Assembly (NCBI GenBank): GCA_035444285.1
Contig: DAOMOK010000010.1
Span: forward strand, 124,001 to 188,000
DNA length: 64,000 nucleotides
Direction: 5' to 3'
DNA from: CAADGU01 sp035444285
GTDB lineage: Bacteria; Chloroflexota; Anaerolineae; Promineifilales; Promineifilaceae
The notes below the pieces were generated by a model. The model was given only the letters and a program-made list of their open reading frames with translations, searched no databases and had not been told where the DNA came from. Every line of letters starts with the position of its first letter. Within the stretch, counting starts at the first letter, position 1. Below are positions 50,704-59,636 of the stretch, piece after piece. A program made the position numbers and the translations under genes.

Positions 50704-51473
50704 CAGGTACACGGATGAGACAGATTGGACGGATCAGCAAGGTTGATGAACGTAGACGAAACAAAGGCACCGGTGAAGTAACGACCAACGATGAGCCACA
50801 ATGGTATATCAGGAACGAAAGCAAGACCATGACCTTTAGTGTCCCGTGTGTGGTTTCTTTTTCTAATCAGCCTCAAGAACAGCGAAAATACTTTTTCCTT
50901 CATTCAGGGGTTGCAAAGCGGGGCAGAAAGATAATTGGCTGGGATTGTTATTTTGACAGACATGATGTTCTCTACAATCGCTTCATCAGCCGATTTTATG
51001 ATGAAGGCAATCTGGCGCTTGGGCAAAAGCGTTATTGGTGTGTTTCTAGTTCCTACTTGTCAGTCAGGGGTATTGATTGGCCTGTAGCTCCTAAATTCAA
51101 TACCGATACAATGCCCCGAAAATCAAAGATTGCCAGCCAGCCTAAGGACGACATAGATTACGTTTATTTGATTCGTATGGGGCGCACCAAGTTTTACAAA
51201 ATTGGCAAATCTAACGATCCGCAAGGACGTCTGGCTAGTATGCAAACAGCCAGCCCATATAAATTAAAGATGCAGCATGTTTTCAAAGCAGATAATGCCG
51301 CAGCAGCGGAGGAAACCCTACACCATAAGTTGCATGGGGCCAGGATGAAAGGTGAATGGTTTAAACTTACAGATGAGGAGCAAAAAGTGATTGCGCGCAT
51401 TACAGCCTTTGAAGATGGGCAGTTCATTATGGGGGGGGGTAAAGCGGAGCATAGAGGAACTTTTCTCGGATGA
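50697..51473 (+). CDS. GIY-YIG/T5orf172 (Mug113-like) domain protein
   Basis: The C-terminal 90 residues have the T5orf172/Mug113 pattern DYVYLIRMGRTKFYKIGKSN, QTASPYKLKMQHVFKADNAA and EETLHHKLHGARMKGEWFKL, a GIY-YIG-superfamily nuclease-like fold. The first 130 residues are charged and unlike their neighbours (FYDEGNLALGQKRYWCVSS). The start is uncertain: a GTG at 50697 overlaps the upstream stop, ATG 50715 and ATG 50829 are alternatives. Base composition is AT-rich and there is no ACGGCCGT octamer. Such domains often occur in phage and mobile-element proteins, so this may be acquired. Nuclease activity is not proven. Confidence 0.65.
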   Translation: MVTGTRMRQIGRISKVDERRRNKGTGEVTTNDEPQWYIRNESKTMTFSVPCVVSFSNQPQEQRKYFFLHSGVAKRGRKIIGWDCYFDRHDVLYNRFISRFYDEGNLALGQKRYWCVSSSYLSVRGIDWPVAPKFNTDTMPRKSKIASQPKDDIDYVYLIRMGRTKFYKIGKSNDPQGRLASMQTASPYKLKMQHVFKADNAAAAEETLHHKLHGARMKGEWFKLTDEEQKVIARITAFEDGQFIMGGGKAEHRGTFLG

Positions 51474-51513
51474 AAACAGCCACCCATGAATATGTCTGTG
51501 AAGAGGTGGTTTA

Positions 51514-51651
51514 ATGTGGCTGGTGTATTTGCGTTTTGATGACCAGGGACAGGTGCAAACGTATCACGTAACGGCCGTAAACAAAACGGCCGTAAACCAC
51601 ATCTACCACCTGGCCGAACAACACGGTCTGCCCCTCACAGCACGTCTGTAA
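51514..51651 (+). CDS. Small ORF with duplicated ACGGCCGTAAAC units
   Basis: A 45-codon frame begins at ATG 51514 after GAAGAGGTGGTTTA. The sequence MWLVYLRFDDQGQVQTYHVT ends in HGLPLTARL. Two copies of ACGGCCGTAAAC, 15 bp apart, encode the repeated T-A-V-N. It has no recognised family. It could be a short protein or a non-coding gap that by chance is open. Confidence 0.3.
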   Translation: MWLVYLRFDDQGQVQTYHVTAVNKTAVNHIYHLAEQHGLPLTARL

Positions 51652-51664
51652 CGTCCACATTCCT

Positions 51665-52813
51665 CTAACTATGACCCTGTAAAAAGGCCCGGATCAGGCC
51701 AGCATGGGTATCGGGATCATCCAGCCAGGGTAAATGGCCGGATGCCGGAAACGATTGCCAGACCGCCTCCGGCTGCGCCGCGGCGCAGCGTTTCCCAATC
51801 TCTACCCCACCAAAGGGATCATCCTCCCCCCACAAATAGAGCGTAGCCGGTGTGATCTGGCGCAAAAACGCGGCATCGTAGCTATACGCCTTAAACCGGC
51901 TCATCATGTGGCGGCTCAGCCCATTCTCATGGCGCGCCGTCTCCGTGTACTTTAAGAGCGCATCCCGCCAAACCAACACCTCAGACGCAAACTGCCCCCG
52001 ATCCATTGCCGCCGCGTGGCCTAGATGCCGGAAAGCGGCCGCCGAAGACGGCGTCATCCCCAAGAACATACTCAGCGCCGACGAGACCACATTGTAAAAC
52101 GGCACACGAAACCCCTGCACAAACGCCGGGCAGCCCGCCTGTACCAGCCGCCGCACCCGCTCTGGCCGGGCTTGGGTAAAATAGAAAGCTAATGCCCCAC
52201 CCAATGAACTGGCGACCACCGATGCCTGCGGCAGGTTCAGACCATCAAGCGTCTGGCCCAACAAATCCACACCAAATGCGCGCAAATCAATCCCCTGATA
52301 ATTCACTGGCTCGCTCAAACCGCAGCCGGGCCGATCAAGGATCAGGCAGTGGAAATCCAGCAGTTTGGCCGCCAATGGCGCCCACTTTGAACCGGCATTC
52401 GGGCTGCCATGCACAAACAACACCGGCTCCCCCTGCCCCACTTCCAGCACCCGCACCTGGATGTTTAATCCTGGTAACGTAACGAACCGCTCTGTGGGCA
52501 TGACCCCATAATGCTGCCACAGCCGCTCCTCAGCCGCTCGAAATTGTTTCACGTCATCTGCTTTCACCTGATCCTCCATCATCCCAAAAGATTGATTGCC
52601 GAAGAGACGGGCCGCCGCCTCTGCCTCTGCCTCTGCCTGCACTGCTCGCGCACCCGTCAACCCTTCCAGGGCAAAAACTAACGAGCCAGTATCCCGCAGT
52701 TGCCAGGAGAGGGCAAGGCTTTCGCGCCATAATTGGGCCGTCCGCGCATAATCCCCCGCCGTCAAACGCTTCACCAAACGGTTGCCAAACGTTGCCTGGT
52801 GCATAGTGGGCAA
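51665..52813 (-). CDS. Alpha/beta hydrolase with helical N-terminal domain
   Basis: The 382-aa protein starts at ATG 52813 or, equally, ATG 52804. The first 110 residues are helical and Ala/Glu/Arg-rich (LTAGDYARTAQLWRESLALS), like a short tetratricopeptide-like region. The hydrolase part begins near 125 (FVTLPGLNIQVRVLEVGQGE), with VLFVHGSPNAGSKWAPLAAK, LDRPGCGLSEP, the nucleophile elbow VVASSLGGALAF and YLWGEDDPFGG as the acid region. The final His is in FPASGHLPWLDDPD. It resembles haloalkane dehalogenase/epoxide hydrolase-like alpha/beta hydrolases; the exact substrate is unknown. There is no ACGGCCGT octamer in the gene. Confidence 0.75.
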   Translation of the reverse strand: MPTMHQATFGNRLVKRLTAGDYARTAQLWRESLALSWQLRDTGSLVFALEGLTGARAVQAEAEAEAAARLFGNQSFGMMEDQVKADDVKQFRAAEERLWQHYGVMPTERFVTLPGLNIQVRVLEVGQGEPVLFVHGSPNAGSKWAPLAAKLLDFHCLILDRPGCGLSEPVNYQGIDLRAFGVDLLGQTLDGLNLPQASVVASSLGGALAFYFTQARPERVRRLVQAGCPAFVQGFRVPFYNVVSSALSMFLGMTPSSAAAFRHLGHAAAMDRGQFASEVLVWRDALLKYTETARHENGLSRHMMSRFKAYSYDAAFLRQITPATLYLWGEDDPFGGVEIGKRCAAAQPEAVWQSFPASGHLPWLDDPDTHAGLIRAFLQGHS

Positions 52814-52938
52814 CCGTACAGCCTGGCATTTTGGGCTAATGCAAATCTGCTACAACGCAAAGCACCTGACAGAGAAAAACCTTCGCGCTTCGCGTCCTTC
52901 GCGGATTTATAAATCTTTTAGCGTTTTTGGAGGATATG

Positions 52939-54453
52939 ATGTTTACCTTACGCGCAAACCGCTTTATTTATCTGGCCTTGCTCGCCCTGGTTGTAGCCCT
53001 TACGCTGGCACACTGGCAGACGCAAGCACAAGCACAACAGAATGATCAGCTCGTTTATTTGCCCATTGTCGTTAGCAGCAGCGGCACAACCCCCCCACCA
53101 CCACCACCGCCACCACCGCCACCGCCGCCACCGCCACCGCCGCCACCGCCGCAGCGCGCCTTTTTTGTGGAACCAGAAACCAGGAGCGCCAATGCTTCTA
53201 TGGCCGTAGACCAGCAGGGCGGGATGCACATGGCTTACAGTTATTTCCTGCCGGACACTGAGCATCCGGCAGCCGTGTACCGCACCTGCGACGCCGTGGC
53301 CGACTGCTCTACTCTGGCAAACTGGCACGGCGTCTCGATGCTCGATTATGTCAACGAAGTGCAACTGACGCTGACCCCGCAAGGGCAGCCACGCCTGCTG
53401 ATTCGCACCAATTCTACTTACGTTTCGCTGGGTGATGACTATTACTATGCCGCCTGTGACCAGAACTGCGCCCAACCGGACGATTGGGCCATCGCCTACC
53501 TCACCACCACCTCCGGCATGGCTTCATTCACCTTTGAAGACGTCAACCGGCCACAACGCTCCTTTGCGCTGGATCCGAACGGCCGTCCCCGTTTTGTCTA
53601 CCTGGATAACACCGGCCCTGACCATCGCGGCACATACTACGCCTACTGCGACGATCAATGTACCAATCCCGACAATTGGTTTGAAACAAAAATCAGCCTG
53701 AGCAATGACCCATTCTACGAGCATTATTACTACCCGTCGCTGGCTTTCACCAGCCAGGGCCAGCCACGGGTGGTGGGTGATGGCCTCTATCTGCTGCAAG
53801 GCCAGGAGTTGGGCATCTACTATCTGGCCTGTGACAACAACTGCGGCGTCGGCAGCAACTGGCAGCGGGTGCGCCTCTTTGATCGCGGCTCTGGGGTCAA
53901 CGTCTCGTGGGACCTGGAAATGAACGGCAACCAGCCCCGGCTGGCGATTTATGAAGGCGCGCAACTGGGCGGTGCTGGCGACATCCTGTACTACGCCTGG
54001 TGCAACAGCGGCTGCCTGACCGCCGCCAACTGGCAGCGGCATGACCTGGGGCTGACGGCTTCAGACGGCCGTCACCCCGACCTGGAACTAGACAGCCAGG
54101 GCCGCCCGCGCATCGCTTATGCGCTGTACCATGCCGGTGGTTTGGGCTACAGTTGGTGTAATAGCAACTGTCAGTCCGCCGGTGGCGCGTGGCAGCATCA
54201 GACGGTGGAATCACGGGCCGACCTGCATACCGCCTGGTCGGTGGCCTACCCACCCCAATGCAGCGGCGGTTTGTGGGATGGCTTAGCCCCCGTGTTGGCG
54301 CTGGATGGGGCGGGCAACCCGCGCATTGCCTACGACACCGCCTACCACGCCCAATGCTGGTACGACGATCCGTATGACAATGATCCGAACCCCGTGTACA
54401 GATTCCATCTCATCGCCCGTTCGGTGCGGATCAATTACTTCCCACAGCCTTAA
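52939..54453 (+). CDS. Secreted protein with poly-proline linker and beta-propeller-like repeats
   Basis: The protein is 504 aa from ATG 52939 (GGAGG just before). The signal peptide RANRFIYLALLALVVALTLA is followed by LVYLPIVV and then an uninterrupted run of about 20 Pro (53092-53154 in DNA). The body has repeating units built on GQPRLLIRTNS, GRPRFVYLDN, GQPRVVGDGLYLLQ and GRPRIAYALY, with paired cysteines such as DNNCGVG and CNSGCLTAANW. This suggests a propeller of about 7 blades, each with Gly-x-Pro-Arg. It is a probable surface or extracellular binding protein of unknown ligand. Confidence 0.7.
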   Translation: MFTLRANRFIYLALLALVVALTLAHWQTQAQAQQNDQLVYLPIVVSSSGTTPPPPPPPPPPPPPPPPPPPPQRAFFVEPETRSANASMAVDQQGGMHMAYSYFLPDTEHPAAVYRTCDAVADCSTLANWHGVSMLDYVNEVQLTLTPQGQPRLLIRTNSTYVSLGDDYYYAACDQNCAQPDDWAIAYLTTTSGMASFTFEDVNRPQRSFALDPNGRPRFVYLDNTGPDHRGTYYAYCDDQCTNPDNWFETKISLSNDPFYEHYYYPSLAFTSQGQPRVVGDGLYLLQGQELGIYYLACDNNCGVGSNWQRVRLFDRGSGVNVSWDLEMNGNQPRLAIYEGAQLGGAGDILYYAWCNSGCLTAANWQRHDLGLTASDGRHPDLELDSQGRPRIAYALYHAGGLGYSWCNSNCQSAGGAWQHQTVESRADLHTAWSVAYPPQCSGGLWDGLAPVLALDGAGNPRIAYDTAYHAQCWYDDPYDNDPNPVYRFHLIARSVRINYFPQP

Positions 54454-54458
54454 GAGCA

Positions 54459-54490
54459 GTACGGCCGTATCCCTGTGGATACGGCCGTAC
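54459..54490 (+). terminator. Hairpin whose two arms are ACGGCCGT octamers
   Basis: GTACGGCCGTATCC and GGATACGGCCGTAC are perfect complements (14 bp) around CTGT, directly after the stop of the secreted-protein gene. There is no T-tract, but the stem is strong; it can act as a terminator or as a paired-octamer structure. Confidence 0.7.
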
Positions 54491-54614
54491 CCCCTCCCCT
54501 CGATTCTACTCTTGACGCCAGTTCCCTGCCCCAAAAGGTTGCCCTCCTGCCCATTTCCCCATAAGATCACACACACTAACCACGCAATACGTTCGGCACA
54601 ATACGGAGAAAACC

Positions 54615-56876
54615 ATGTCAGAGTACAAATCAATTGGCGCTCCTACCCCTGTCCTCGACGGCCGTGAAAAAATCACCGGCCAACTGCAATATGCCACCGA
54701 CATCAAGATTCCCGGTATGTTACACGGCCGTTTTGTCACCAGCCCCTACGCCCACGCCACTATCACCAGCATAGACGCCGAAGCCGCCCTGGCCCTGCCC
54801 GGCGTCGTGCGCGTCCTCACCGCCGCCGACCTGCCAGACATCCCGCCCAAAACGCGCAACAAGCTCTTTCTGGCCCGCGAGCGCGTCATTTTTGCCGGGC
54901 AGCCGGTGGCCCTGGTGCTGGCCGAAAGCCCCACCGCCGCCCAGGATGGCGCGGAACAGGTGTGGGTGGACTATGAACCACAGCCAGCGGTCATCACCAT
55001 CAGCGAAGCCCTGGCTCCCGGCGCACCCCTGGTCTGGCCCGGCGGCCAACCGGGCGCATCCGGCGAAGCAGGCGCACACGGCGCGGACGTGGGCGAGGAA
55101 GAAGAGGAAAGCAAAGGCCCTAACATCGCCAATGGTTTTGAGATGAAACGGGGCGACATCACCGCCGGTTTTGCTGCGGCTGATGTGATTGTGGAGCGCG
55201 CGTTTACCACTTCCATGGTGCATCAAAGCTACCTGGAACCGATGACTACCATCGCCGTACCTGACCCCTGGGGAGACGGCATGACGGTATATGCCAGCAC
55301 CCAGGCCCCTTTTCACGCCCGTGAACAGGTGGCCGATGTATTGGGTGTGCCGGAAACGGCCGTGCGCATCATACCCACCCTGCCCGGCGGCGCCTTTGGC
55401 GGCAAATTTTTCCTCTACGAATCCTTTGTGGCGTTGGCAGCGCGAGCGGTCGGCCGTCCCGTCAGCCTGTCGCTCACCCGCAGCGAAGAGATGCTGGCGG
55501 CCAATCCCGCCCCTGCTGCTGAAATGCGCGTCAAATTGGGGGCCAAACGGGACGGCACGTTTGTGGCTCTGCAAGGCGACATCAAAGTAGATACCGGCTG
55601 CTTCCCCGGCTATCACGGCGTCGCTGCCTGGCTGCTAGGCAGTTATTACCAGACGCCAAACCTGGAATCACGTTATGCCGAAATCTTCACCCACAAAGTT
55701 TCACCCGCCGCCTACCGCGCCCCTGGCGCGCCCCAGGCCACCTTTGCCCTGGAATCGGTGGTAGACGAAATGGCGCGGCAGTTGGGCATAGACCCCATTG
55801 AACTGCGCCTCAAGAACGCCAGCAAACCGGGCGACCCCTTAGCTGACGGTAGACCGTGGCCCGTCATGGGTATGACGGAAGTGCTGCAAGCGGCGCAATC
55901 CCACCCCATCTACCAGAATCGCGCTGAAGCCCAGGCCAAAGGGCGCGGCGTGGGCATGGCCATTGGCGGCTGGCCTGGCGGCACAGAACCCACATCCGCC
56001 CAGGCGCAATTGCACCGCGATGGGACGCTGCACGTGCATATCGGCTCAGTGGATTTGACGGGTACGCCTACCGGCTTCACCCTCATAGCCGCCGAGACGT
56101 TTGGCGTCTCGCCGGACAAGGTACGCATCGTCTACGGCGACACCACCAACATACCGTTTGCCGGGGCCACCGGCGGCAGCAAAATCACCTACATGGTCGG
56201 CCCATCCATCATCAAAGCATGTGAAGACGCCCGGCAGCAGGTGCTGTCCATCGCCGCCGAAGAGATGGAAGTTGACGCGGCGGACATGGAGATTGTAGAC
56301 GGCCGTGTCCAGGTGAAAGGTGTGCCCGATAAAGCGTTAGAGTTAGGCGAACTGGCGAAAAAGACGATGGATTTTGGGGCTAAATATGCGCCGGTAGTGG
56401 GCAACGGCCGTCATGCCAACACCGAAGCGGCCCCCGGCTTCTGTGCCCAAATCGCCGAAGTGGAAGTAGACCGGGACACCGGCGAAGTGACCGTACATCG
56501 CCTGGTCGCTATTCAAGACGTAGGCCGCGTCATTAACCCGCTGACCCTGGAAGGGCAGATGCAGGGCGGCGTGATGCAGGGCCTCGGCTGGGCGTTGTAT
56601 GAAGGCATGGCCTTTGACGAATTTGGCACCCCGCTCACCGGCTCCTGGGTAGATTACACCGTGCCCCATTTCAGCCACGCCGTGCCCGATTTTGAGATGG
56701 TCTTTGTGGAAGTGCCCGCCCCCCATGGCCCGTTTGGGGCCAAAGGGGTTGGTGAGCCGCCCATCATTGCTACGGCTGCGGCTGTGGCCAATGCGATTGC
56801 GGCGGCTACGGACGGCCGTGTCACCCAACTGCCCATGACCGCGCCGCGGGTGCTGGCAGCTTTGAATGGAGATTAG
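54615..56876 (+). CDS. Molybdopterin-binding subunit of a xanthine dehydrogenase/CO dehydrogenase-type hydroxylase
   Basis: The 753-aa protein has the xanthine-oxidase-family large-subunit layout. The N-terminal domain is KITGQLQYATDIKIPGMLHG and PGVVRVLTAADLPDIPP. Then come QPVALVLAESPTAAQDGAEQ, the cofactor-binding GGAFGGKFF region near 261, the FRAPGAPQ-like AYRAPGAPQATFALE near 372 and the catalytic-Glu block GAKGVGEPPIIATAAA near 718. It would hydroxylate purines, aldehydes or other N-heterocycles with a Mo cofactor. The FeS and FAD subunits, usually adjacent, are absent from the window, so it is an orphan or has remote partners. The last codons (Asn-Gly-Asp-stop) come from a GGAGATTAG-type repeat. 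Confidence 0.85.
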   Translation: MSEYKSIGAPTPVLDGREKITGQLQYATDIKIPGMLHGRFVTSPYAHATITSIDAEAALALPGVVRVLTAADLPDIPPKTRNKLFLARERVIFAGQPVALVLAESPTAAQDGAEQVWVDYEPQPAVITISEALAPGAPLVWPGGQPGASGEAGAHGADVGEEEEESKGPNIANGFEMKRGDITAGFAAADVIVERAFTTSMVHQSYLEPMTTIAVPDPWGDGMTVYASTQAPFHAREQVADVLGVPETAVRIIPTLPGGAFGGKFFLYESFVALAARAVGRPVSLSLTRSEEMLAANPAPAAEMRVKLGAKRDGTFVALQGDIKVDTGCFPGYHGVAAWLLGSYYQTPNLESRYAEIFTHKVSPAAYRAPGAPQATFALESVVDEMARQLGIDPIELRLKNASKPGDPLADGRPWPVMGMTEVLQAAQSHPIYQNRAEAQAKGRGVGMAIGGWPGGTEPTSAQAQLHRDGTLHVHIGSVDLTGTPTGFTLIAAETFGVSPDKVRIVYGDTTNIPFAGATGGSKITYMVGPSIIKACEDARQQVLSIAAEEMEVDAADMEIVDGRVQVKGVPDKALELGELAKKTMDFGAKYAPVVGNGRHANTEAAPGFCAQIAEVEVDRDTGEVTVHRLVAIQDVGRVINPLTLEGQMQGGVMQGLGWALYEGMAFDEFGTPLTGSWVDYTVPHFSHAVPDFEMVFVEVPAPHGPFGAKGVGEPPIIATAAAVANAIAAATDGRVTQLPMTAPRVLAALNGD

Positions 56877-56945
56877 GAGACTGAGAGACTAGGAGACTGA
56901 GAGATTGAATAATCTCCCATTCTCTCAATCTCCTGGTCTCAATTC
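56868..56945. repeat. GGAGATTAGGAGACTGAGAGACTAGGAG array
   Basis: Tandem GAGACTGAGAGATT units with an inverted CTCCCATTCTCTCAATCTCC arm. It supplies the stop of the upstream gene and forms the galK leader. Confidence 0.85.
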
Positions 56946-56956
56946 CGGTATATCCC

Positions 56957-58105
56957 TTGAACACATTAGCTCATACCGTTACCCAACATTTTCACGGCCG
57001 TTTTGGTGAACCGCCGACTTTTGTGGTGCGTGCGCCGGGGCGGGTGAACCTCATCGGCGAACATACTGATTACAACGATGGTTTTGTGCTGCCGCTGGCC
57101 ATTGACCGCGCCATCTGGATTGCCCTGCGCCCGCGCCCTGATCGGGAGGTGCATATCCATTCGCTCGATTTTGAGGAAACGGCCGTCTTCCACCTCGACA
57201 CAATTTTCAAAGAAACCAACCACTGGCTGGAATACCCCAAAGGGGTGGCCTGGGCGTTGCAGGAGGATGGCTACCAACTGGCCGGTTGGGAAGGGGTGAT
57301 GGCCGGGGACATTCCCAAGGGGGCCGGGTTGTCTTCCTCGGCGGCACTGGAATTGGCAACAGCGCGAGCATTTACGGCCGTGACCAACCAGCTTTGGGAC
57401 CCGGCGGCGATGGCGCTCTTGTGCCAGAAAGCGGAAAACCAGTGGGTGGGCGTCAACTGTGGCATCATGGATCAGATGATCTCCGCTGCCGGGCAGGAAG
57501 GCCATGCCCTGCTCATTGACTGCCGCACACTCGATACAAAAGCGGTGCCGCTGCCAACGGGCACGGCCGTTGTCATCCTGGATACCAACACCCGGCGCGG
57601 CCTGGTAGACTCCGCCTACAACGAACGCCGCGACCAATGTGACCAGGCGTCCAAATTTTTCGGCGTCCCCTTTTTGCGGGATGTCTCCATCACCGACTTT
57701 CTGGCAAATGAAGATCAACTCAAACCGCTCATTCGCCAGCGCGCCCGGCATGTGGTCACGGAAAACATCCGCGTCCTCAACGCTGTCACCGCCATGCTCA
57801 ATGGCGACGCCGAGATGCTAGGCACGCTGATGAACCAGAGTCACCAGAGCTTGCGTGATGATTTTGAAGTCTCCAGCTATGAGTTAAATGTGATGGTGGA
57901 ACTGGCGCAGGCACAGCCCGGCTGCTTTGGAGCGCGCATGACGGGCGCTGGTTTTGGCGGCTGTGCGGTGGCGCTGGTGATGGCAGACACGGCCGTCTCG
58001 CTCGCCCAATCCATCTCTGCCTCTTATCAACAAACCACCAGCCTGACGCCTGCTATTTACGTTTGCCAGCCGTCGGCGGGGGCGTCGGTAATCGGTAATT
58101 GGTAA
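56957..58105 (+). CDS. galK: Galactokinase
   Basis: The 382-aa GHMP kinase phosphorylates galactose at C1 for the Leloir pathway. It has the galactokinase signature VRAPGRVNLIGEHTDYNDGF near 25, the ATP-binding GHMP loop IPKGAGLSSSAALELATA near 117, CGIMDQMISAAGQEG near 173 and the C-terminal GARMTGAGFGGCAVALV near 330. The start is TTG 56957; no nearby ATG is in frame, and the leader is repeat sequence. The C-terminus (Ile-Gly-Asn-Trp-stop) is encoded by a GGTAATCGGTAATTGG repeat. No galT or galE is adjacent. Confidence 0.93.
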   Translation: MNTLAHTVTQHFHGRFGEPPTFVVRAPGRVNLIGEHTDYNDGFVLPLAIDRAIWIALRPRPDREVHIHSLDFEETAVFHLDTIFKETNHWLEYPKGVAWALQEDGYQLAGWEGVMAGDIPKGAGLSSSAALELATARAFTAVTNQLWDPAAMALLCQKAENQWVGVNCGIMDQMISAAGQEGHALLIDCRTLDTKAVPLPTGTAVVILDTNTRRGLVDSAYNERRDQCDQASKFFGVPFLRDVSITDFLANEDQLKPLIRQRARHVVTENIRVLNAVTAMLNGDAEMLGTLMNQSHQSLRDDFEVSSYELNVMVELAQAQPGCFGARMTGAGFGGCAVALVMADTAVSLAQSISASYQQTTSLTPAIYVCQPSAGASVIGNW

Positions 58106-58120
58106 TCGGTGAACGATAAT

Positions 58121-59083
58121 ATGTTGGGGCAGCCATTCCAAATAAAGCTGTTGTTTCTCTTTGTTATTCTTTTCCTGGCCGGGCTGGCCTGTGCCCGGGC
58201 CGGCAGCCCCGGCCCTACTCCTACCGCCTCCACCCCACTGCCACCAGGCGAGAGCAGCCATACCCTATCCCATGACGGCCGTGACCGGAGTTACATCTTA
58301 TACGTACCGGCCTCTGTGGATTGGGGCCAACCGGTACCGCTCGTTTTTGTGTTTCACGGCGGCACGGGCAACGCCCAGAGCGCCATTTATATGAGCGGGT
58401 TCAATGACGTAGCCGACCAGCATGGATTTGTGGTGGTTTATCCAAACGGCACGGGCCGCTTAAGCGACGATAAATTGCTGACGTGGAATGGCGGCGATTG
58501 CTGTGCCTATGCCCAGGCAGAGAATGTGGATGACGTCGGCTTTGTGCGCGCCATCGTCGCCGATCTGCAAACGCAGGCAGCCATTGACGCAAAACGCATC
58601 TATGCCACCGGACTATCCAACGGCGCTATGTTAACGCAGCGGCTGGCCTGCCAGGCAGCCAACATTTTTGCCGCCGCCGCTCCGGTAGCAGGCACCCTCA
58701 ATTTTCCGGCGTGTAATCCATCACAACCCATTTCCATCATCGCCTTTCATGGTGACAACGACCAACATGTCCCCTATGAAGGTGGTCGGGGGCCGGCCTC
58801 GCTGGTGGATGTGGACTTCGCTTCCGTGCCCGATACCATGGCGTTTTGGCGCGAGGCCAACGGGTGCAATTCATTACCCCAAAGCAATACATCTGACCAA
58901 ACGAAACACGAAATATGGGTGGGGTGCGATGGGGCAACGGCCGTAGAACTCTACACCATCATGGGCGGCGGCCATGCCTGGCCCGGCGGAAAACCGGGTT
59001 GGCCTGGGGCCGACCAGCCGGTCACAACAATATCCGCCTCGTCACTAATCTGGGAATTTTTTGCCGCCCATCCCCGGCAGTAA
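58121..59083 (+). CDS. Secreted PHB-depolymerase/feruloyl-esterase-type hydrolase
   Basis: The protein (320 aa from ATG 58121; a GTG at 58109 is in frame) has a lipoprotein-like signal (LLFLFVILFLAGLACARAG, lipobox LAC). The esterase domain follows: PLVFVFHGGTGNAQSAIYM, DQHGFVVVYPNGTG, the nucleophile GLSNGAMLTQRLAC, Asp in FHGDNDQHVPYEGG and His in GGGHAWPGG. This matches the LpqC/PHB depolymerase (CE1-like) group that hydrolyses polyester or feruloyl esters outside the cell. Two cysteines in NGGDCC may form a disulfide. The start is only a few bases after galK, but a shared role is not obvious. Confidence 0.82.
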   Translation: MLGQPFQIKLLFLFVILFLAGLACARAGSPGPTPTASTPLPPGESSHTLSHDGRDRSYILYVPASVDWGQPVPLVFVFHGGTGNAQSAIYMSGFNDVADQHGFVVVYPNGTGRLSDDKLLTWNGGDCCAYAQAENVDDVGFVRAIVADLQTQAAIDAKRIYATGLSNGAMLTQRLACQAANIFAAAAPVAGTLNFPACNPSQPISIIAFHGDNDQHVPYEGGRGPASLVDVDFASVPDTMAFWREANGCNSLPQSNTSDQTKHEIWVGCDGATAVELYTIMGGGHAWPGGKPGWPGADQPVTTISASSLIWEFFAAHPRQ

Positions 59084-59135
59084 AGTCCTGGCTATGGGCG
59101 GCGGCCCCATGGTACCACAGAGAGAATCATGGTTT

Positions 59136-59555
59136 TTAATCTACAAATGACTTGATCTCCTCCACCGTCCAGGTTTGCCGCTGCCCGGCGTCGTTGTTCC
59201 AGGCGATGATTTTGGTAGGGGTGATTTCAATCACGGCCGTATACGCCTCATCGCTGGCAATATCCCAATCGTACTTGCGCTGAAAATGGGGCTGCAACAC
59301 GGTCGTCAGCCCCGCCGCCAGCCGCGCCTCCCCTTCGATGATAATCACATCCATCGGGTCAGGGTAGGTGATGGTGACAAAGGGGTTGGCCTGGATATTG
59401 CGCGTTTTCACGGCCGTCTCCTGCGCCACCACATAGACCCGCCCCCCGTGCCACACATGCCACACCGGCACACTATGGGGTTTGCCGGACGGCCGTACCG
59501 TCCCCAACCAGCTACACTCACTCCGCGCAAATTTATCTATAACCGCCTCTAACAT
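59136..59555 (-). CDS. Pyridoxamine-5'-phosphate-oxidase-like flavin/F420 protein
   Basis: The 139-aa split-barrel protein has the PPOX pattern CSWLGTVRPSGKPHSVPVWH near 14-33, RVYVVAQETAVKTRNIQANP and VTITYPDPMDVIIIEGEARL. The family binds FMN or F420 and reduces or oxidises small molecules. No pathway partner is apparent. The gene is the first of two minus-strand genes separated by a CGTAATCC array. Confidence 0.78.
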   Translation of the reverse strand: MLEAVIDKFARSECSWLGTVRPSGKPHSVPVWHVWHGGRVYVVAQETAVKTRNIQANPFVTITYPDPMDVIIIEGEARLAAGLTTVLQPHFQRKYDWDIASDEAYTAVIEITPTKIIAWNNDAGQRQTWTVEEIKSFVD

Positions 59556-59636
59556 GTTCGTAATCCGTTATCCGTTATTCGTAATCCGTTATCCGATTAC
59601 GGCTCACGGCTTACGGATTACGCCTCACGCCTTATC
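59556..59636. repeat. CGTAATCCGTTATCC / GATTACGGCTCACGG array
   Basis: Tandem 7-8-mers with an inverted arm, running from the 5' edge of the PPOX gene to the stop of the thioesterase gene. Confidence 0.85.

Noticed and set aside
53092..53154. Triplet-repeat expansion as a sequencing artefact
   Set aside because: The CCG/CCA run stays in frame, codes a Pro linker after a signal peptide and is followed by an intact domain.
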